Shown here: positions 20,528-31,568 of the stretch, one piece after another
Layout: every line of letters starts with the position of its first letter
Position numbering within the stretch: the stretch's first letter is position 1
NCBI GenBank assembly: GCA_033675265.1
Contig: JAUJYZ010000647.1
Coordinates: 150,330-214,329, forward strand
Direction of reading: 5' to 3'
Length of the DNA: 64,000 nucleotides
Source of the DNA: Actinostola sp. cb2023
Lineage: Eukaryota; Cnidaria; Anthozoa; Actiniaria; Actinostolidae
Position numbers and translations under genes: made by a program
The notes under the pieces: model-generated
Database searches by the model: none
Told to the model about the DNA's origin: nothing
Seen by the model: the letters and a program-made list of their open reading frames with translations, nothing else

Positions 20528-20790
20528 CGGTAAACGATCTCGATCGGTGGACTTTTTCATGTTGCTAAAGACATTTCAATGCTTCGATAACACTCACGCA
20601 AACATCACTTACAGCGGCTTCGATCTTCCTAATTCGATACATTTAGAATCAGAAAAGAACTATCCGTTGAAGCTATAAATTCACTCGATGCGATTCGAAT
20701 TTTAATTTATGCTATATTTAGCAACCTATAATCGGTAAACGATCTCGATCGGTGGACTTTTTACTCGGGCCCTTCCGAAGGAAGCCCGAA
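20528..20790 (+). repeat. 30-base direct repeats plus CTCGGGC hairpin
   Basis: CGGTAAACGATCTCGATCGG followed by TGGACTTTTT occurs at 20528-20557 and again at 20733-20762, exactly 205 bases apart. The second copy runs directly into the hairpin CTCGGGCCCTTCCGAAGGAAGCCCGA (20765-20790). This looks like the end structure of an unrecognised element. Confidence 0.75.
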
Positions 20791-21172
20791 TTATAAAATG
20801 GGCTTTCTTGTTGGTTTTTTTTAGTTTTGTTTGGTCAAAGAATGAAGAAAGTATGCGACGTATTTAATCGTATCGAGTTTCAAGGTTACTCAGCAGATAA
20901 GGGAAAACAAACGACACACAGGACTCAAGTAGATTTGAATCTTAGTTTTGAAAGCAGCTGTAGATCTTCAAGCTATTGAAGGTCAGGATTCTAGTTATAA
21001 TTAAGCTCACAACCAGCGATGTAACTACATCTATTGACAGAAAGCTATATGTACAGAAGTCATGCAAACAATCGAGCCAGTCGAGTTATTTTCAGTAACT
21101 CACGATGGATGTTTATTTTATTCCACGTTTGAAAAATTCAGTACGATTACAGTTGTGTGATCCTTGTGTGAG

Positions 21173-22054
21173 TCATACATCTATTACGCGACCTAATTTT
21201 AATTTTAATTGTTCACTGACCGGTGTAAACAACTCCTGTGTGCTACCCACTTCCCTAGGCGGTGCAAACGTAAACGCTGGCGTTGAAACAGACGTAACTT
21301 GTTTTTCGGTGTTCTTAAGTGCTTCTACCAGCGATGGAAAAGCTCCTCCAAACAGTCCCGACGATCGGACCGGGAACGCTACCTTGCAAGACCATCCTGT
21401 GTGTCCAATTTCCCCACATCGATTGCATACTAGCTCTTTTGGGCAATCCTTCGAAATATGACCCAGTTCGTGGCACCTAAAACACTCCTTGTCAGGGCAA
21501 TCTCTGGCAAAGTGTCCTGTACCCCCACATTTCCTGCACGTCTGTTGTTGTCCTCGATAGTATACTTTCGCTTCATAACCCAAGATCCTCAGAAAGCTAG
21601 GAATCTGTTGGCCCACCGACATCGTCACTGTTCTTACGCCGGTCTCTATCTCTGGGTGATTCATCATCATGTCCCGACGAATATGGTAGACGTGGCCAAA
21701 TTCGCCTAACGCCACATGCACTTCTCGATTGCTTACTTCATAGGGCAGATAATACACCTTTACATATTTCCTTCTGGCATCCACGTTCGTTACAACCACC
21801 GGGTACCCGTTTATCGTCAAAGTCCCCAAACTTAGGATATGCTCCACGTAATCCACGCTCTCGAATGTGACAATCAGCGAACCATCGTTATCCGTCTGGA
21901 CGCACTTTATGGATCCTTCATCGCATTCCACTTCATCTTGCAAGAACTTTACTACCGCTGCTGGAGAGACTCTTTTTAGCACGTCATGTTCCAAAGCTAA
22001 CCTTACTGAGCATGCTCGCCGATCTCCATTCCCCATAAATATGTCAGACGGCAT
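21173..22054 (-). CDS. LINE ORF1-type zinc-knuckle protein (copy B), left arm
   Basis: An intact 293-residue frame reads on the minus strand from an ATG at 22054. Residues about 57-130 form an RNA-recognition-like fold candidate (YVKVYYLPYEVSN, then GHVYHIRRD). Three CCHC zinc knuckles follow at 173-186, 191-204 and 210-223 (CRKCGGTGHFARDC, CFRCHELGHISKDC, CNRCGEIGHTGWSC). Such proteins are the RNA-binding ORF1 of Tx1-like LINEs and are often annotated as ZCCHC3-like. It is about 60-70 percent identical by eye to copy A, which belongs to the neighbouring LINE. No ORF2 follows it, so it is a 5' fragment of a second element or a captured ORF1. It is identical in both arms, so it has been spared the breaks of its neighbours. 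Confidence 0.85.
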   Translation of the reverse strand: MPSDIFMGNGDRRACSVRLALEHDVLKRVSPAAVVKFLQDEVECDEGSIKCVQTDNDGSLIVTFESVDYVEHILSLGTLTINGYPVVVTNVDARRKYVKVYYLPYEVSNREVHVALGEFGHVYHIRRDMMMNHPEIETGVRTVTMSVGQQIPSFLRILGYEAKVYYRGQQQTCRKCGGTGHFARDCPDKECFRCHELGHISKDCPKELVCNRCGEIGHTGWSCKVAFPVRSSGLFGGAFPSLVEALKNTEKQVTSVSTPAFTFAPPREVGSTQELFTPVSEQLKLKLGRVIDV

Positions 22055-22364
22055 CTCTTTTAAAGTTTTGTTCGGCCAAGCCGAAAAAAACTTAGTCTAT
22101 TAGCCGAAAATCAGCAAGTTCTCAAAGACTATAACAGATTTTTTTTTATTTTTTAATTTTTTATAAAATCTTTAATAAGATTAAAACAAACGGGCACTAA
22201 CCCAGTTTCACAATTTTTCTACATTATACTCGAAACTCTAAACCTCATACTTTTACTTATTTACACTCTTTACAACTTGTACTTCCTATTACTTTATTTA
22301 CTTCTTATTCCATTTCATATTATACGATTTATTTTCCAAAATTTTCAATTTCCATAACTGCATA

Positions 22365-22738
22365 AATTAATTTTTTCCTCTAATTTTCTCTAATATTCGT
22401 TAATTTTCCGTTTTTTTTTTTCCTTCCCAAGAGCACCTCCCCCTTTATTTAAGCAGGACTGCGTCCTCAGTATTTGTCAATACTACTCTTAACCTCTTTA
22501 TCTGCCACTTGATTTTGTCCATATTTGCTCATTAGTATGCAAAAACTGCATAAATTCACTTTTTTTTCCAATATTCTCTTATATTCATTTATTTTTTGTT
22601 TTTCCTCTGTAAAGCCCACCTCCACCTTTATTTAAGTAGGACCGTGTCCTCAGTGTTTCTTAATACCCCACTTAAACCCTTTATCCAGCATTCAGTTCTG
22701 TCCAATTTGCTCATTAGTATGCAAAAAACATATTTACT
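22365..22738 (-). repeat. Tandem duplicated 183-base unit in the LINE 3' UTR (left)
   Basis: Two consecutive units, each starting TTTTTGCATACTAATGAGCA and containing a GAGGAC...GTCCT stem and CTTAAATAAAGG, lie directly after the ORF2 stop. By eye they are about 75 percent identical. Repeated 3' ends can help a LINE RT recognise its template; that role is inference. Confidence 0.75.
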
Positions 22739-25700
22739 GCCAAAATTCTTTTTTGTCCCCCCATACCTTCTGAAAATCTCTTTCACTCAAACGAAACGAC
22801 TCAACACTTAAACGAAACACAATATCTTTCTTACACTTTCTTACAATATCAATATACGGACGAACACTGTTACGGAACGTCGCACTATTACGAAAAAACC
22901 AAATATTATTTAACATACATTCTACTACAAACATCACCAAGTCTTTACGTTCCCCCTTGAACAAACCCAAAAACACACATTTTGCATTGACAACAAACTC
23001 ACGTGACCACTTTCTGACTATTCTCACGACCCATCCCCACGCTTTTTTCACACGACTACACTGCAAAAAACAATGTTCAATAGTTTCATCCTTCCCACAT
23101 ACTGCACACCGCTTAGACACCACATTATACCCCCATCTAACAAGACTGTCCCGCACTTTTGTCACTCTCTGTACAATACGCCACCTCACCTCACCCACAA
23201 TATTTTCAGACAAACTGTTACGAAACCCCCCCCAGACATCCTTCCATTCAGTCACACTCACCTCACTCCAATAACCCATACACCTCGGTTGTTTCAACTT
23301 ACTATTTACTAGGAACTCATACATCTTACTCACCACTGCACAAACTTGCACTGAACACAAACGAATTTCCGCATACACCGCTTTATAATATTTAGACAAA
23401 AACCCCGCCCCTGGCTTCAAGTTATCCCGTAAAAACATCCAATCATCACGTAACGATGACAACCGCACACCTAAATAATATCTCAAATAGCACCACATTT
23501 TACCCGACAACCTATTTAGAGACCCTACTACATTTGCTATATGCAAAGCACGCACACGAACCCCAAAATCCACCATTCCCAACCCCCCTGACAGACATGG
23601 TAACAAACACGTTTCCCTTTTGATCAACTCTACTTTCCCATTCCACACAAAACTCCACACTAACGAATTCACTTTAGTCACCACCCAACTCGGCACAGTT
23701 AACACCCTAACCCTAGCCACATAATCTAACTTTGACAACCCCAACACTTTAACAATCAACACTTTACCTCTCAACGACAAACATCTACCTTTCCACATAT
23801 CTAATACCTTCTTTAACTTTTCACACTTCGCCACCCAGTTCTCATCCTCTACATTATCTCCAAACCACACCCCCAATACTTTCATTCGCACTACCCATTT
23901 TTAACCCATATGGTTTATCCATTCTATTATTCCACGATCCTATCCACATTGCCTCTGATTTCCCTCTATTCAACCTCGCCCCCGTCCCACGCCCAAAAAA
24001 CTCCACTATATCTAGATACTTACTAATTGACACCCCATCCCGCAGCACCGCAGTCGTGTCATCAGCATACTGAGAAATATTAGTATGCTGACCACCCGAC
24101 CCCGGCACCAAAAATCCACATATACCCTTCTCGGCACGAACACTACACGCTAACACTTCTGCCATTAACACATACAACATAGGTGACAACGAACACCCCT
24201 GCCTAATCCCCTTCTCTAGCACAATACTCTCCGTCAACTCCCCATTACAAATCACTTTCGCTGTCGCACCCACATATAACACATTCATCCACTTTCTAAA
24301 ATCCTCCCCAAAACCTAACCTCCCCAACACCCTATTCAAAAAAACCCTATCCACCCTATCAAACGCTTTCTCCTGATCCAAAGTCAAAATGACCCCTCCC
24401 TCCCCAGTATGATCAATATGATCTAGTACATCTCTCATCACATTCAAATTGTCAGTAATCGACCTCCCCATCACCCCACACGTCTGGTCTTCACACACAA
24501 CCTCTGACATGACACTCCTCAAACGAACACTCAGAGCCTTAGAGACTATCTTATAATCCAAATTAAGAAGAGAGATCGGCCTCCAATTCTTGAGTTCTTT
24601 CCGATCTCCCTTCTTAAATGCTAACCTCACAACACTCCGCACACATTCTTCAGGCAAACTCTCCACTTCGAAACTCTCGTTTGCCAGCTGACACACTACA
24701 GGTAGTAACAAACTCACTAAAACATTTATAAAATTCCAACGATAGCCCATCATCTCCCGGTGTTTTCCCATTAGCCATTCCCTTCACTGCATACTCTAAC
24801 TCCTCCACTCTTACTCTCCCTTCACAATTGTTACACGACTCATCTGACAACACTGCTGACAATTTACTTAACAATACATCTTGTACCTCTACATCTACAT
24901 CTTCCAACTTAAACAAATTCCTGTAAAACATTTCAATCACCTTCCTTTTTTCACTCTCATCACTCCATTCTGTTCCATTTCCATCCTTCAACACATCTAT
25001 AAAATTCCCCTGACCATGCCCCCCACATAAGTTAAAAAAAAATCTCGTCGGTCTTTCCCCCTCCTCAATCCATTGCGCACGACTCCTTACCTTCACACCT
25101 TCACTCTCTCTCATCACTGCCGCTTTCAATTCCCCATTCAGTTCACTAATCCTCCCAGCCACATCCTCCCCTAAAGCTAAGCCCCTTTTCAACCTTATAA
25201 TCTCATTAGTTATCTTATCCCGTTTCTTCCTTCTCTCTCTCGCCTTTGCAACCGAATGTCGAATGACAAATTTCTTGACCCCTTTTTTAAACTTGACCCA
25301 AAATACCCCTACCCTCTCCCCCTTGTTTCGTTCTAAATATTGCCTTATCCACTTTCTCATACTCTTTACAAACTCACTATCCTCCAACAACCCATTATTA
25401 AATTTCCACAGCCCTTTGCTTTTACAACCCACACTACGATTCAAAGACAACACAACACCATCATGATCCGATACTCCTAACACTTCTACAAAACAGCCAG
25501 TTACAACATCCACTAAATCCTTTGACACATAAAACCGATCTAACCTCGATCCTATTCCCTGACCCATCCATGTAAACGAAACAGTACGACCATGCACAGA
25601 CACCCAAACATCAGACAATTTAAAATCCCTCAAAAACGTCTTCAATTCCTCGCCCCCAGCTCTATTTGTTCCTGTCGTCGCCGTTGTATCTCTACTCTCC

Positions 25701-26119
25701 AACACACAATTAAAATCCCCCCCCATTATACAGTACGAGTTTGCAAACACATAATCATGAAGCCCTTGAAAAAACAATTTACGATCGCTAACATTCACTG
25801 GCGCATACACACACAGAAAAGTATATCTTACATTCCCCCATTTGACTAACAAACTCAACACTCTCCCCTCAGTATCTCGACGAACGTCCAAAACATCTAA
25901 ACTCACACGATCGCTCAACAAAATCCCTACACCCGCACTCCTCACCTCACCAAAACTCCAATAACATTTACCTTTCCATGCCTTTCCAAACCGCTCAGCT
26001 TTCCGTTGATTACAAACAAAAGACTCTTGTACAAATACAACATTCCACTTAGACAATACTGGACATTTTACATCTCGCCTCGCCACTGTTGCCACACCCC
26101 GAACATTACAAGACAACAT
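22734..26119 (-). pseudogene. LINE A ORF2: AP endonuclease-reverse transcriptase, two frameshifts (left arm)
   Basis: Three segments cover one protein of about 1,120 residues. 26119-24650 holds the endonuclease (SCNVRG, QES, YAPV, GGDFN, SDHDG) and the start of the RT. 24771-23854 holds RT motifs (NWRPISLLN, DQEKAFDRV, GIRQGCS, QYADDT). 23891-22734 holds the thumb and the C-terminal CAVCGKDETIEHCFLQC zinc motif (zf-RVT). Breaks specific to this arm are one extra T near 24720 and one extra A in GTTAAAAATGGG near 23905. It also has an in-frame 6-base duplication (GGTTAG) near 23710. The corresponding junctions are open in the right arm, while the right-arm break (near 39105) is open here. Confidence 0.92.
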
Positions 26120-27128
26120 CGCACAGAATTACCCATACAAATCGGTCATATCCTTAAAATACGTTGCATTTGAAGAAACGATACACGATCCTTATTTAAA
26201 TCTCAGAGTTTCCCCCTAAAATAGAAAATGTATCGAAAATTTGGTGGGAAAAGCTTTTATTGGGAGCTTATAGTGAATTTCGCGGGTTATTTTCTTAAAC
26301 TGGAACCCAGTTCTGCCCGGCCAAACGCTCGCTCCAATGTCATAAATTCCCCTTACTTCGCGGCTTATTTTATCCGTGTTAAAAAAGAAACTGGTGCTTA
26401 AATTTCTGTAGCTATAGCAATGGAGGCTAGGCTGCAAGGTCAGAGTAAAATGGCAGCCGATGGAAGTGTTTTGAAGCTAAAAATCGTCTCGTAATTTGAC
26501 ATTTTCGACTGCTTCGCTTCGTTGGTATAAAACAGAACTTCAAGAAAAGTCGCTAGTGAACATTGGTATGGAAGAAAGCTTGATATTGGAAGCAATAGAG
26601 CTATGTCGGGGCACCAAAATTCAAGTGTTACAATTGTTGTATTTCGCAAGGCTGAGCAACAGGAATCGATCAAACTGCTGGCATGATGAAATCCCATACA
26701 TTCTAACACTACGGAGACCTGACATTCACCCTGAAAAAGTCGCTAGAAGACGAAAGGATATTTACAATCAATAACTTGGCAAGTAAACTTCAGTCGCAAG
26801 TATTTTGTATTCCGTTGTTACAATTTATCGTAGATCACTGGTTCATTTGTAAATGACAGCCTAAACATTGACTTTCTTCGATTTTACTGTAAATTGTACG
26901 AAGATCGAGTGGCTGAGTGCCGTAATGGGATTGGGTCTAGCATATAATTAGGATAAAATCCCGGATGTGACACAAATTTCTGTGCGATGATAGGTTTAAA
27001 TTAGCCATGAAGTTAACAGAGACATTTACATACTACACTCATTTAAATATTCAAGTTACGAAAAACCTAGCTAAATAGTTACTCGACTAAAACTTTTCAA
27101 CAACTAAAGCAGCGCTTACCAATAAAAA

Positions 27129-28338
27129 CTAACGTCTCTGCTTGACTACCGACTCAATCTCCTCCATGTCCCTCTTGAGCTTTGCCCTCGGGCTCGTCAC
27201 TGGCGAAGCCGGCCGCTTTGCTGTACCCGACACCGCCTCCATATCTGACTCAATATCCGACTCCACCGACGACATGTTATCTTGTCCATCTCCCTCGCCT
27301 ATCGCCGACTCTGAATCAGACCCTCCTGACAGCATGTTATCCGTCTCCGTATCATCTTTTGGTGGATGTTTCATCACCTTGATCATCTCCTCCACAATTT
27401 CCGCCGGTCCCTTACTTTCCACCGTGTTTGTTGAGCTCTGTGGGGTGTACAGTTCTTGGGTTGCTCCTGTTCCCGACTCTGCGTCCTCCGTACAACTACT
27501 CGTTCCTTTAATCGGTGTTTCCACTTCTGCCGTGCTCCATATCTGGCTCGGAGGAGCGAACACGAAGCCCAACGGCGAACTGAGTTGGCTTTGCTGCCTG
27601 CCTTGATGCGCTTCTGCGGTCGATTGCGAATCCACGACCTTACTTGGTGCCGTAAATTTAAACGCCGCCTTGCAGGACCAGCTTGTGTGGCCCTCTTCCC
27701 CACATCGTTCACACATCTCTCCACCATCGTACACTCCCTAGAAACGTGCCCCAAACCATGGCAGCGAAAGCACTGCGTGTTGGGGCAGTCTTTTGCAAAG
27801 TGGGATGCACTGCCACATTTGCGACACGTTTGTCGTTGTCCTCGGTAGTAGACCTTGACTTCACTGCCCATTACTTTAAGAAAGCTTGGGACCTCCTTGT
27901 TCACTGTCATTGTCACTGTTCTGACCCCACTCTCAATTTCTTTGAAGTCATAGCACAAATCCCTTCGCACATGGTAAACATGGCCGTACTCCGATAAGGC
28001 TGCTTGTAATTGTTGATTACTGACTTCGTATGGTAGATAGTATATCTTCACATACCGCCTCCGTGCATCCACGCTTGACACCACCACCGGGTAACCATTG
28101 ATCGTCAGCATCCCCAGATCCAATATTTTTTCTACATATTCTTGAGACTCGAACGTTACCACAATTGACCCGTCCCTAGCTGTCTACTTGTACGCACTTG
28201 ATCGCCCCTTCTTCGCATGCGGCTTCACTGTACAGGAATTCAATCACGTCTGTTGGCGAAACTTTTCTTGTGACGTCGTGTTCCAACGCCAAGCGAACTG
28301 AGCATGCTCTTCTACCACCAATGTAGGAACTTGACTGC
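27129..28338 (-). pseudogene. LINE A ORF1 zinc-knuckle protein (copy A), broken (left arm)
   Basis: The start codon at 28338 is followed by 54 codons and a stop (near 28174) at a frameshift that is identical in the right arm. The next segment (28162-27383 frame) covers the RRM-like region and the first two CCHC knuckles. An arm-specific 2-base insertion near 27722 then moves the third knuckle (CERCGEEGHTSWSC) and the acidic tail into the frame of 27734-27129. The tail ends in a basic RAKLKRDMEEIESVVKQRR. Expected role: nucleic-acid-binding partner of ORF2. Confidence 0.88.
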
Positions 28339-30174
28339 ATTTTCTTGATTAACAGATACTACGCTCGATCGTTGACCTTTGCATAGCACCGACAGCAAGC
28401 CCGTGGTAGAAATGTATGGCAAAACAGAGAAAATCAGAAATATCTGAAGAACTAAACTTCGGATGCAAACTCCCGATAGCTAATTCACAAGTTTAATGTT
28501 TTGGGTGCTCGAATCGAGTACACTTCTTACAATCAAGCGAAAATAAAGTATGACAAAATCGATTTCAAAAATCGCTCTCTCAACAACATCTCACCTCTGT
28601 CATTTACTGTAAAAGGCCGCCAAATTGAGTAAATTCCTAAAAGTTGGAGTCCGGTAGCAGCTTCGTCGAGCGTGGTACACACTTTCCCGATAGCCAGTTC
28701 GAAAGGACGTCATCTAAACTCACAGAATATCACACTTGTTTGGCCATAAATTCCACTTCTAATATGACAAAGTCCAGCCAAAGATAAGCTAAATTCCACT
28801 TTCGCCGATACAGAAGCATACTGAGTAAATATACTGTTTTCACCGTTGTTTTTTCACTCGGTAAACGCTTCTGTCAAGATTATTTGGATCGCCATGTTTA
28901 CATAAGTAGCCTGGCCTGTTAGATTACACAGGAAACCCAGAGATAGTTAGCTGAGTTAGGCTCAAAAAGCGAGAAATAGGAGAGACGATGGAGGGGAGCA
29001 GAGGGGAGGGGGTTCAACTTTGGGCTTCCTGTGGTAAATACCATTTTCGTATCTTTTTGCGAAATTTGCAATTATTTTAAAATGTAGAGGATGTATGATC
29101 AAGATCGCTTCACACTATTAGTTTGTGATTCAGATTTCACATAGTTTACATGAATTTGAGCATAATCTTTTGATTCTGGGTAACTCCGCTGACACAAATA
29201 ATCGTAGACGCAAAATGTCTCTGATTTCTGGCAATGACATACATATGTTTTATTTAATATTCCCCGTAGGGCTAGTCAGTCACAATTTACATTTTTAAAG
29301 AAATGCGAAAATAGATAGACGGTCATTTATTGTATCACGGCTCGTACGGTGATGGAAAAGCCGCGTATAGCACAGTTCCGTGTGAACGGAACGCCTAAAC
29401 GTACAACTTTTTGAACGGTTACAAATTCGTCCGGAACCGTGTAGACGGCCGTTAGGTTGGATGTTCAAAGCGCAACAACTGAAACAAGATATAATGGCGC
29501 TTTTTGAGCAAACTTGAAATAATCCAAATAATTATTATTTGTATTTCCTGCGGGGACTCATCAGTTTGTCAATATATCACCGCGTAAACTGCAACTTATA
29601 AGCCCTGTGCTTATACAAGTTCGTAATGGTTTATGGGTGGGCTTATCAACGGCAATTGTTGTTGTTTGAAAGTATATGGGCCTATAACCGGGAAGGCTTA
29701 TAAGCTGGGGGAGGGGGCGGTATGGCCTTATTTTGAGCGTTCACCCAACAGGCCACGTGCAGGACTTGCGACATTTTGGGCGAGCGCTTAATTTCAAGCA
29801 CCTTTTCGCAAGACAAGTCACACGATTTTTCTGTGGAAGTCATAAACGGCCTACACAAACCAAAGCTATGTAGACTACACTAGACAGCGCCATCTAAGCC
29901 TGGTCATTTTCAAAAGCAATATACGCCACGTTTACAAGCAGCAAAGGCATGATTCCAATGATCCCGCAATGTTGTGGTACAACATCACGAATAATCACGT
30001 GCATCACTCGAGCGTACTGCTCATGAATGTTCACAACTAATTTACATATAAGCAGAATCATGACCATATAAAAACGAGTTTAATACGAAATCATTCTACT
30101 AACATTGAAAATTTTCACCATAGAGCAAATCTAACTCAGAGAAACAGAAGAAAGAAAGAAAAAAAAAAGAATTA
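28339..30174. other. Non-coding stretch upstream of LINE A
   Basis: The part next to the ORF1 start may be the LINE 5' UTR. No gene is recognised. Two diverged blocks around TTCCCCGTAGGGCTAGTCAG (29268) and TTTCCTGCGGGGACTCATCAG (29546) look like remote copies of one repeat. Confidence 0.45.
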
Positions 30175-30180
30175 TTGATA

Positions 30181-30247
30181 CTACATTTGACTGGGATTCG
30201 AACCCGAGACTTCTGCGTCGTAGTCCAACGTCTTACCTATTCTCCCA
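30181..30247 (-). repeat. tRNA-derived SINE head or tRNA relic (left)
   Basis: On the minus strand TAGGTAAGACGTTGG resembles an A box and GGTTCGAATCC (30194-30204) is a perfect B box of a Pol III internal promoter, with tRNA-like spacing. The acceptor and anticodon stems do not pair properly, so it is not a working tRNA. A long A/T tract near 30150-30172 lies on its 3' side. A SINE head is the likeliest explanation. Confidence 0.6.
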
Positions 30248-30299
30248 AAAATAACAACTTTTCAAGTATCCAGTGTGAACGCAAATCCAAAGTGGACTC

Positions 30300-30399
30300 A
30301 GATCGATCTGAGATCGATCTGAGATCGATCTCAGATCGATCCAAGTGTGAACGCAATTTTTTTTTCTAGATCGATCTCAGATCGATCTCAGATCGATCT
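30300..30399. repeat. Seven copies of the palindrome AGATCGATCT at 11-base spacing
   Basis: Block 1 (30300-30342) has four units, the last one AGATCGATCC. Block 2 (30368-30399) has three. Units are joined by one G or C. Copies of AGTGTGAACGC flank and separate the blocks (about 30272, 30345, 30409). GTGTGAACGCGCCC is a terminus-like motif of MITEs. Confidence 0.85.
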
Positions 30400-31404
30400 A
30401 GAACCCCAGTGTGAACGCGCCCTAATACATCGTGGGATTCGATAAGTAATATACAATATTCGCGTCAGATCTGTATGGGAGGGATTTAAAACTCTCGCTT
30501 ACGGCTGATATTGTATATAATACATATTCCCCTGATACTCTTCAAATGAATTTGATTATTTTGTCCATAAAGAAACTATAAATAGTTCTAAAACACTTCA
30601 CCAAAAATTAAAAACATCAGATGATATATAATCACTAAGCATTATTAAGTTAGGGAGTCAGTGACTACATCAACTTTCTTAGTCCTCATCGAATAGACTC
30701 AGGACCATGATAGCTGTAGCCAATTCTGAGTTAAAGTACCTGTAGTGGATCTGAAACACAGCAGCAACACACAGTTTAGAAGGTACATGGAGATTAAATC
30801 GGCCAGATGCTTTAGTTTGAAAACTTTCAAGGATCACTGATCTCTTGTTCTGATCCAGCAACTTTTTGACTGCATTTTAATGCAAATTGGTCTCGAAAAT
30901 TCCAACGACAAAATTCGCACAGTAGGATGCCCTACTACAAACAAACATGGTATTTTTTATGTCGTGACGTCTGATTTAATTAAAGCTGACACGGGTCGTG
31001 TATGCCGGATTCATCGCACATAATTTTAATATTCTCGGCGACATTTTCTCGCCGATGCAAGAATTTGGGCTGTTACGGATGATTGACAAACTCCTGTCGA
31101 GCAATACGACAAAGAGCACAAAGGTGCTAAATTTGTCAACGAGAGGGAGGGTGGGTGGGACGACATCTGCATCCCAACTCGCATAATTAATTATATCTTA
31201 TATAATGTTCATTACGTCATCGCACGGGATAATGAATATTAATAGGGTATGGATAGTCAAATAGAAACAACAGCAAACAATGGTATTAGAGTCTGCTAAT
31301 GCAGACTGGTACCTAGTCGTTACTTACCGTGGAAAGGGAAGTAACCGGACCGGAAAGCGCGCAAAGGCGCTTGGGAAGGAGGGACGCAAGCCCACATTCC
31401 TAGT
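30400..31404. other. Central part of left arm; no recognised gene
   Basis: A 60-codon frame on the minus strand (30861-30679, ending ...MVLSLFDED) contains an acceptor-like GCTGTGTTTCAG. A 62-codon frame lies on the plus strand (30998-31186). Both are unchanged in the other arm, but neither has a recognisable family, so they are recorded without a gene call. Confidence 0.35.
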
Positions 31405-31568
31405 AAGAGAAGCGACTGGGAACGAGTCTGCTGCTAATGTCTATTTGTTTAATAACTACTTCACAGGTTGAGAAATCACTCTAGCTGACCATTACATAAG
31501 AACTGAAACTTTGGATTCTGCTAATGTAAATGTAGGAAATACTGAATAAAACTAGTTAGATCAGTTTG
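31405..31568. other. Unique spacer at the palindrome centre
   Basis: These 164 bases have no reverse-complement partner in the window. They lie between two inverted copies of an arm that ends in CTAG. The motif TCTGCTAATG (or TCTGCTGCTAATG) occurs at about 31292, 31428 and 31516, once in the arm and twice in the spacer. No coding potential was recognised. A spacer this short would allow a cruciform or hairpin, so this is the site to inspect for an assembly join or a natural inversion breakpoint. Confidence 0.9.

Larger units (their letters stand above)
22138..28338 (-). mobile_element. Tx1-like non-LTR retrotransposon (LINE A), left arm
   Basis: On the minus strand the order is ORF1 (zinc knuckles), about 1 kb of spacer, ORF2 (endonuclease-RT), a 3' UTR with a tandem repeat, and an A-rich end (22138-22163). 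The RT sequence (NWRPISLLN, DQEKAFDRV, IRQGCSLSP, QYADDT) resembles the Tx1/L1 branch. The 5' UTR limit is not determined. The ORF1 of a related element follows head to tail right after the A-rich end. Confidence 0.88.
1..31404 (+). repeat. Left arm of a giant inverted repeat (palindrome)
   Basis: This whole stretch is the reverse complement of 31569-62870. Position 1 pairs with 62870; in the inner part paired positions add up to about 62975, drifting to about 62961 and back as small indels accumulate. Pairing was checked by eye at many points: the LINE, the TSP1 exon, the DIRS element, the LTR and the central SINE. The inner 12-31 kb look nearly identical to the partner. The outer 8 kb carry substitutions and larger indels. 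The arm ends at a CTAG tetranucleotide at 31401-31404 and extends beyond the left edge of the window. Confidence 0.97.

Noticed and set aside
22957..23395. Open frames opposite to LINE ORF2
   Set aside because: They are antisense shadows of the reverse transcriptase, rich in T, P and H because the sense strand is G-rich.
30181..30247. Functional tRNA gene
   Set aside because: The A and B boxes are present, but the acceptor, T and anticodon stems do not fold properly; a SINE head is likelier.
30300..30399. CRISPR-like array
   Set aside because: The repeats are 10-base palindromes at 11-base spacing with no spacers, and the sequence is eukaryotic.
30679..30861. 60-codon frame with acceptor-like TTTCAG as a terminal exon
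   Set aside because: It is unchanged in both arms, but no upstream exon, no family match and no promoter were seen, so support is insufficient.
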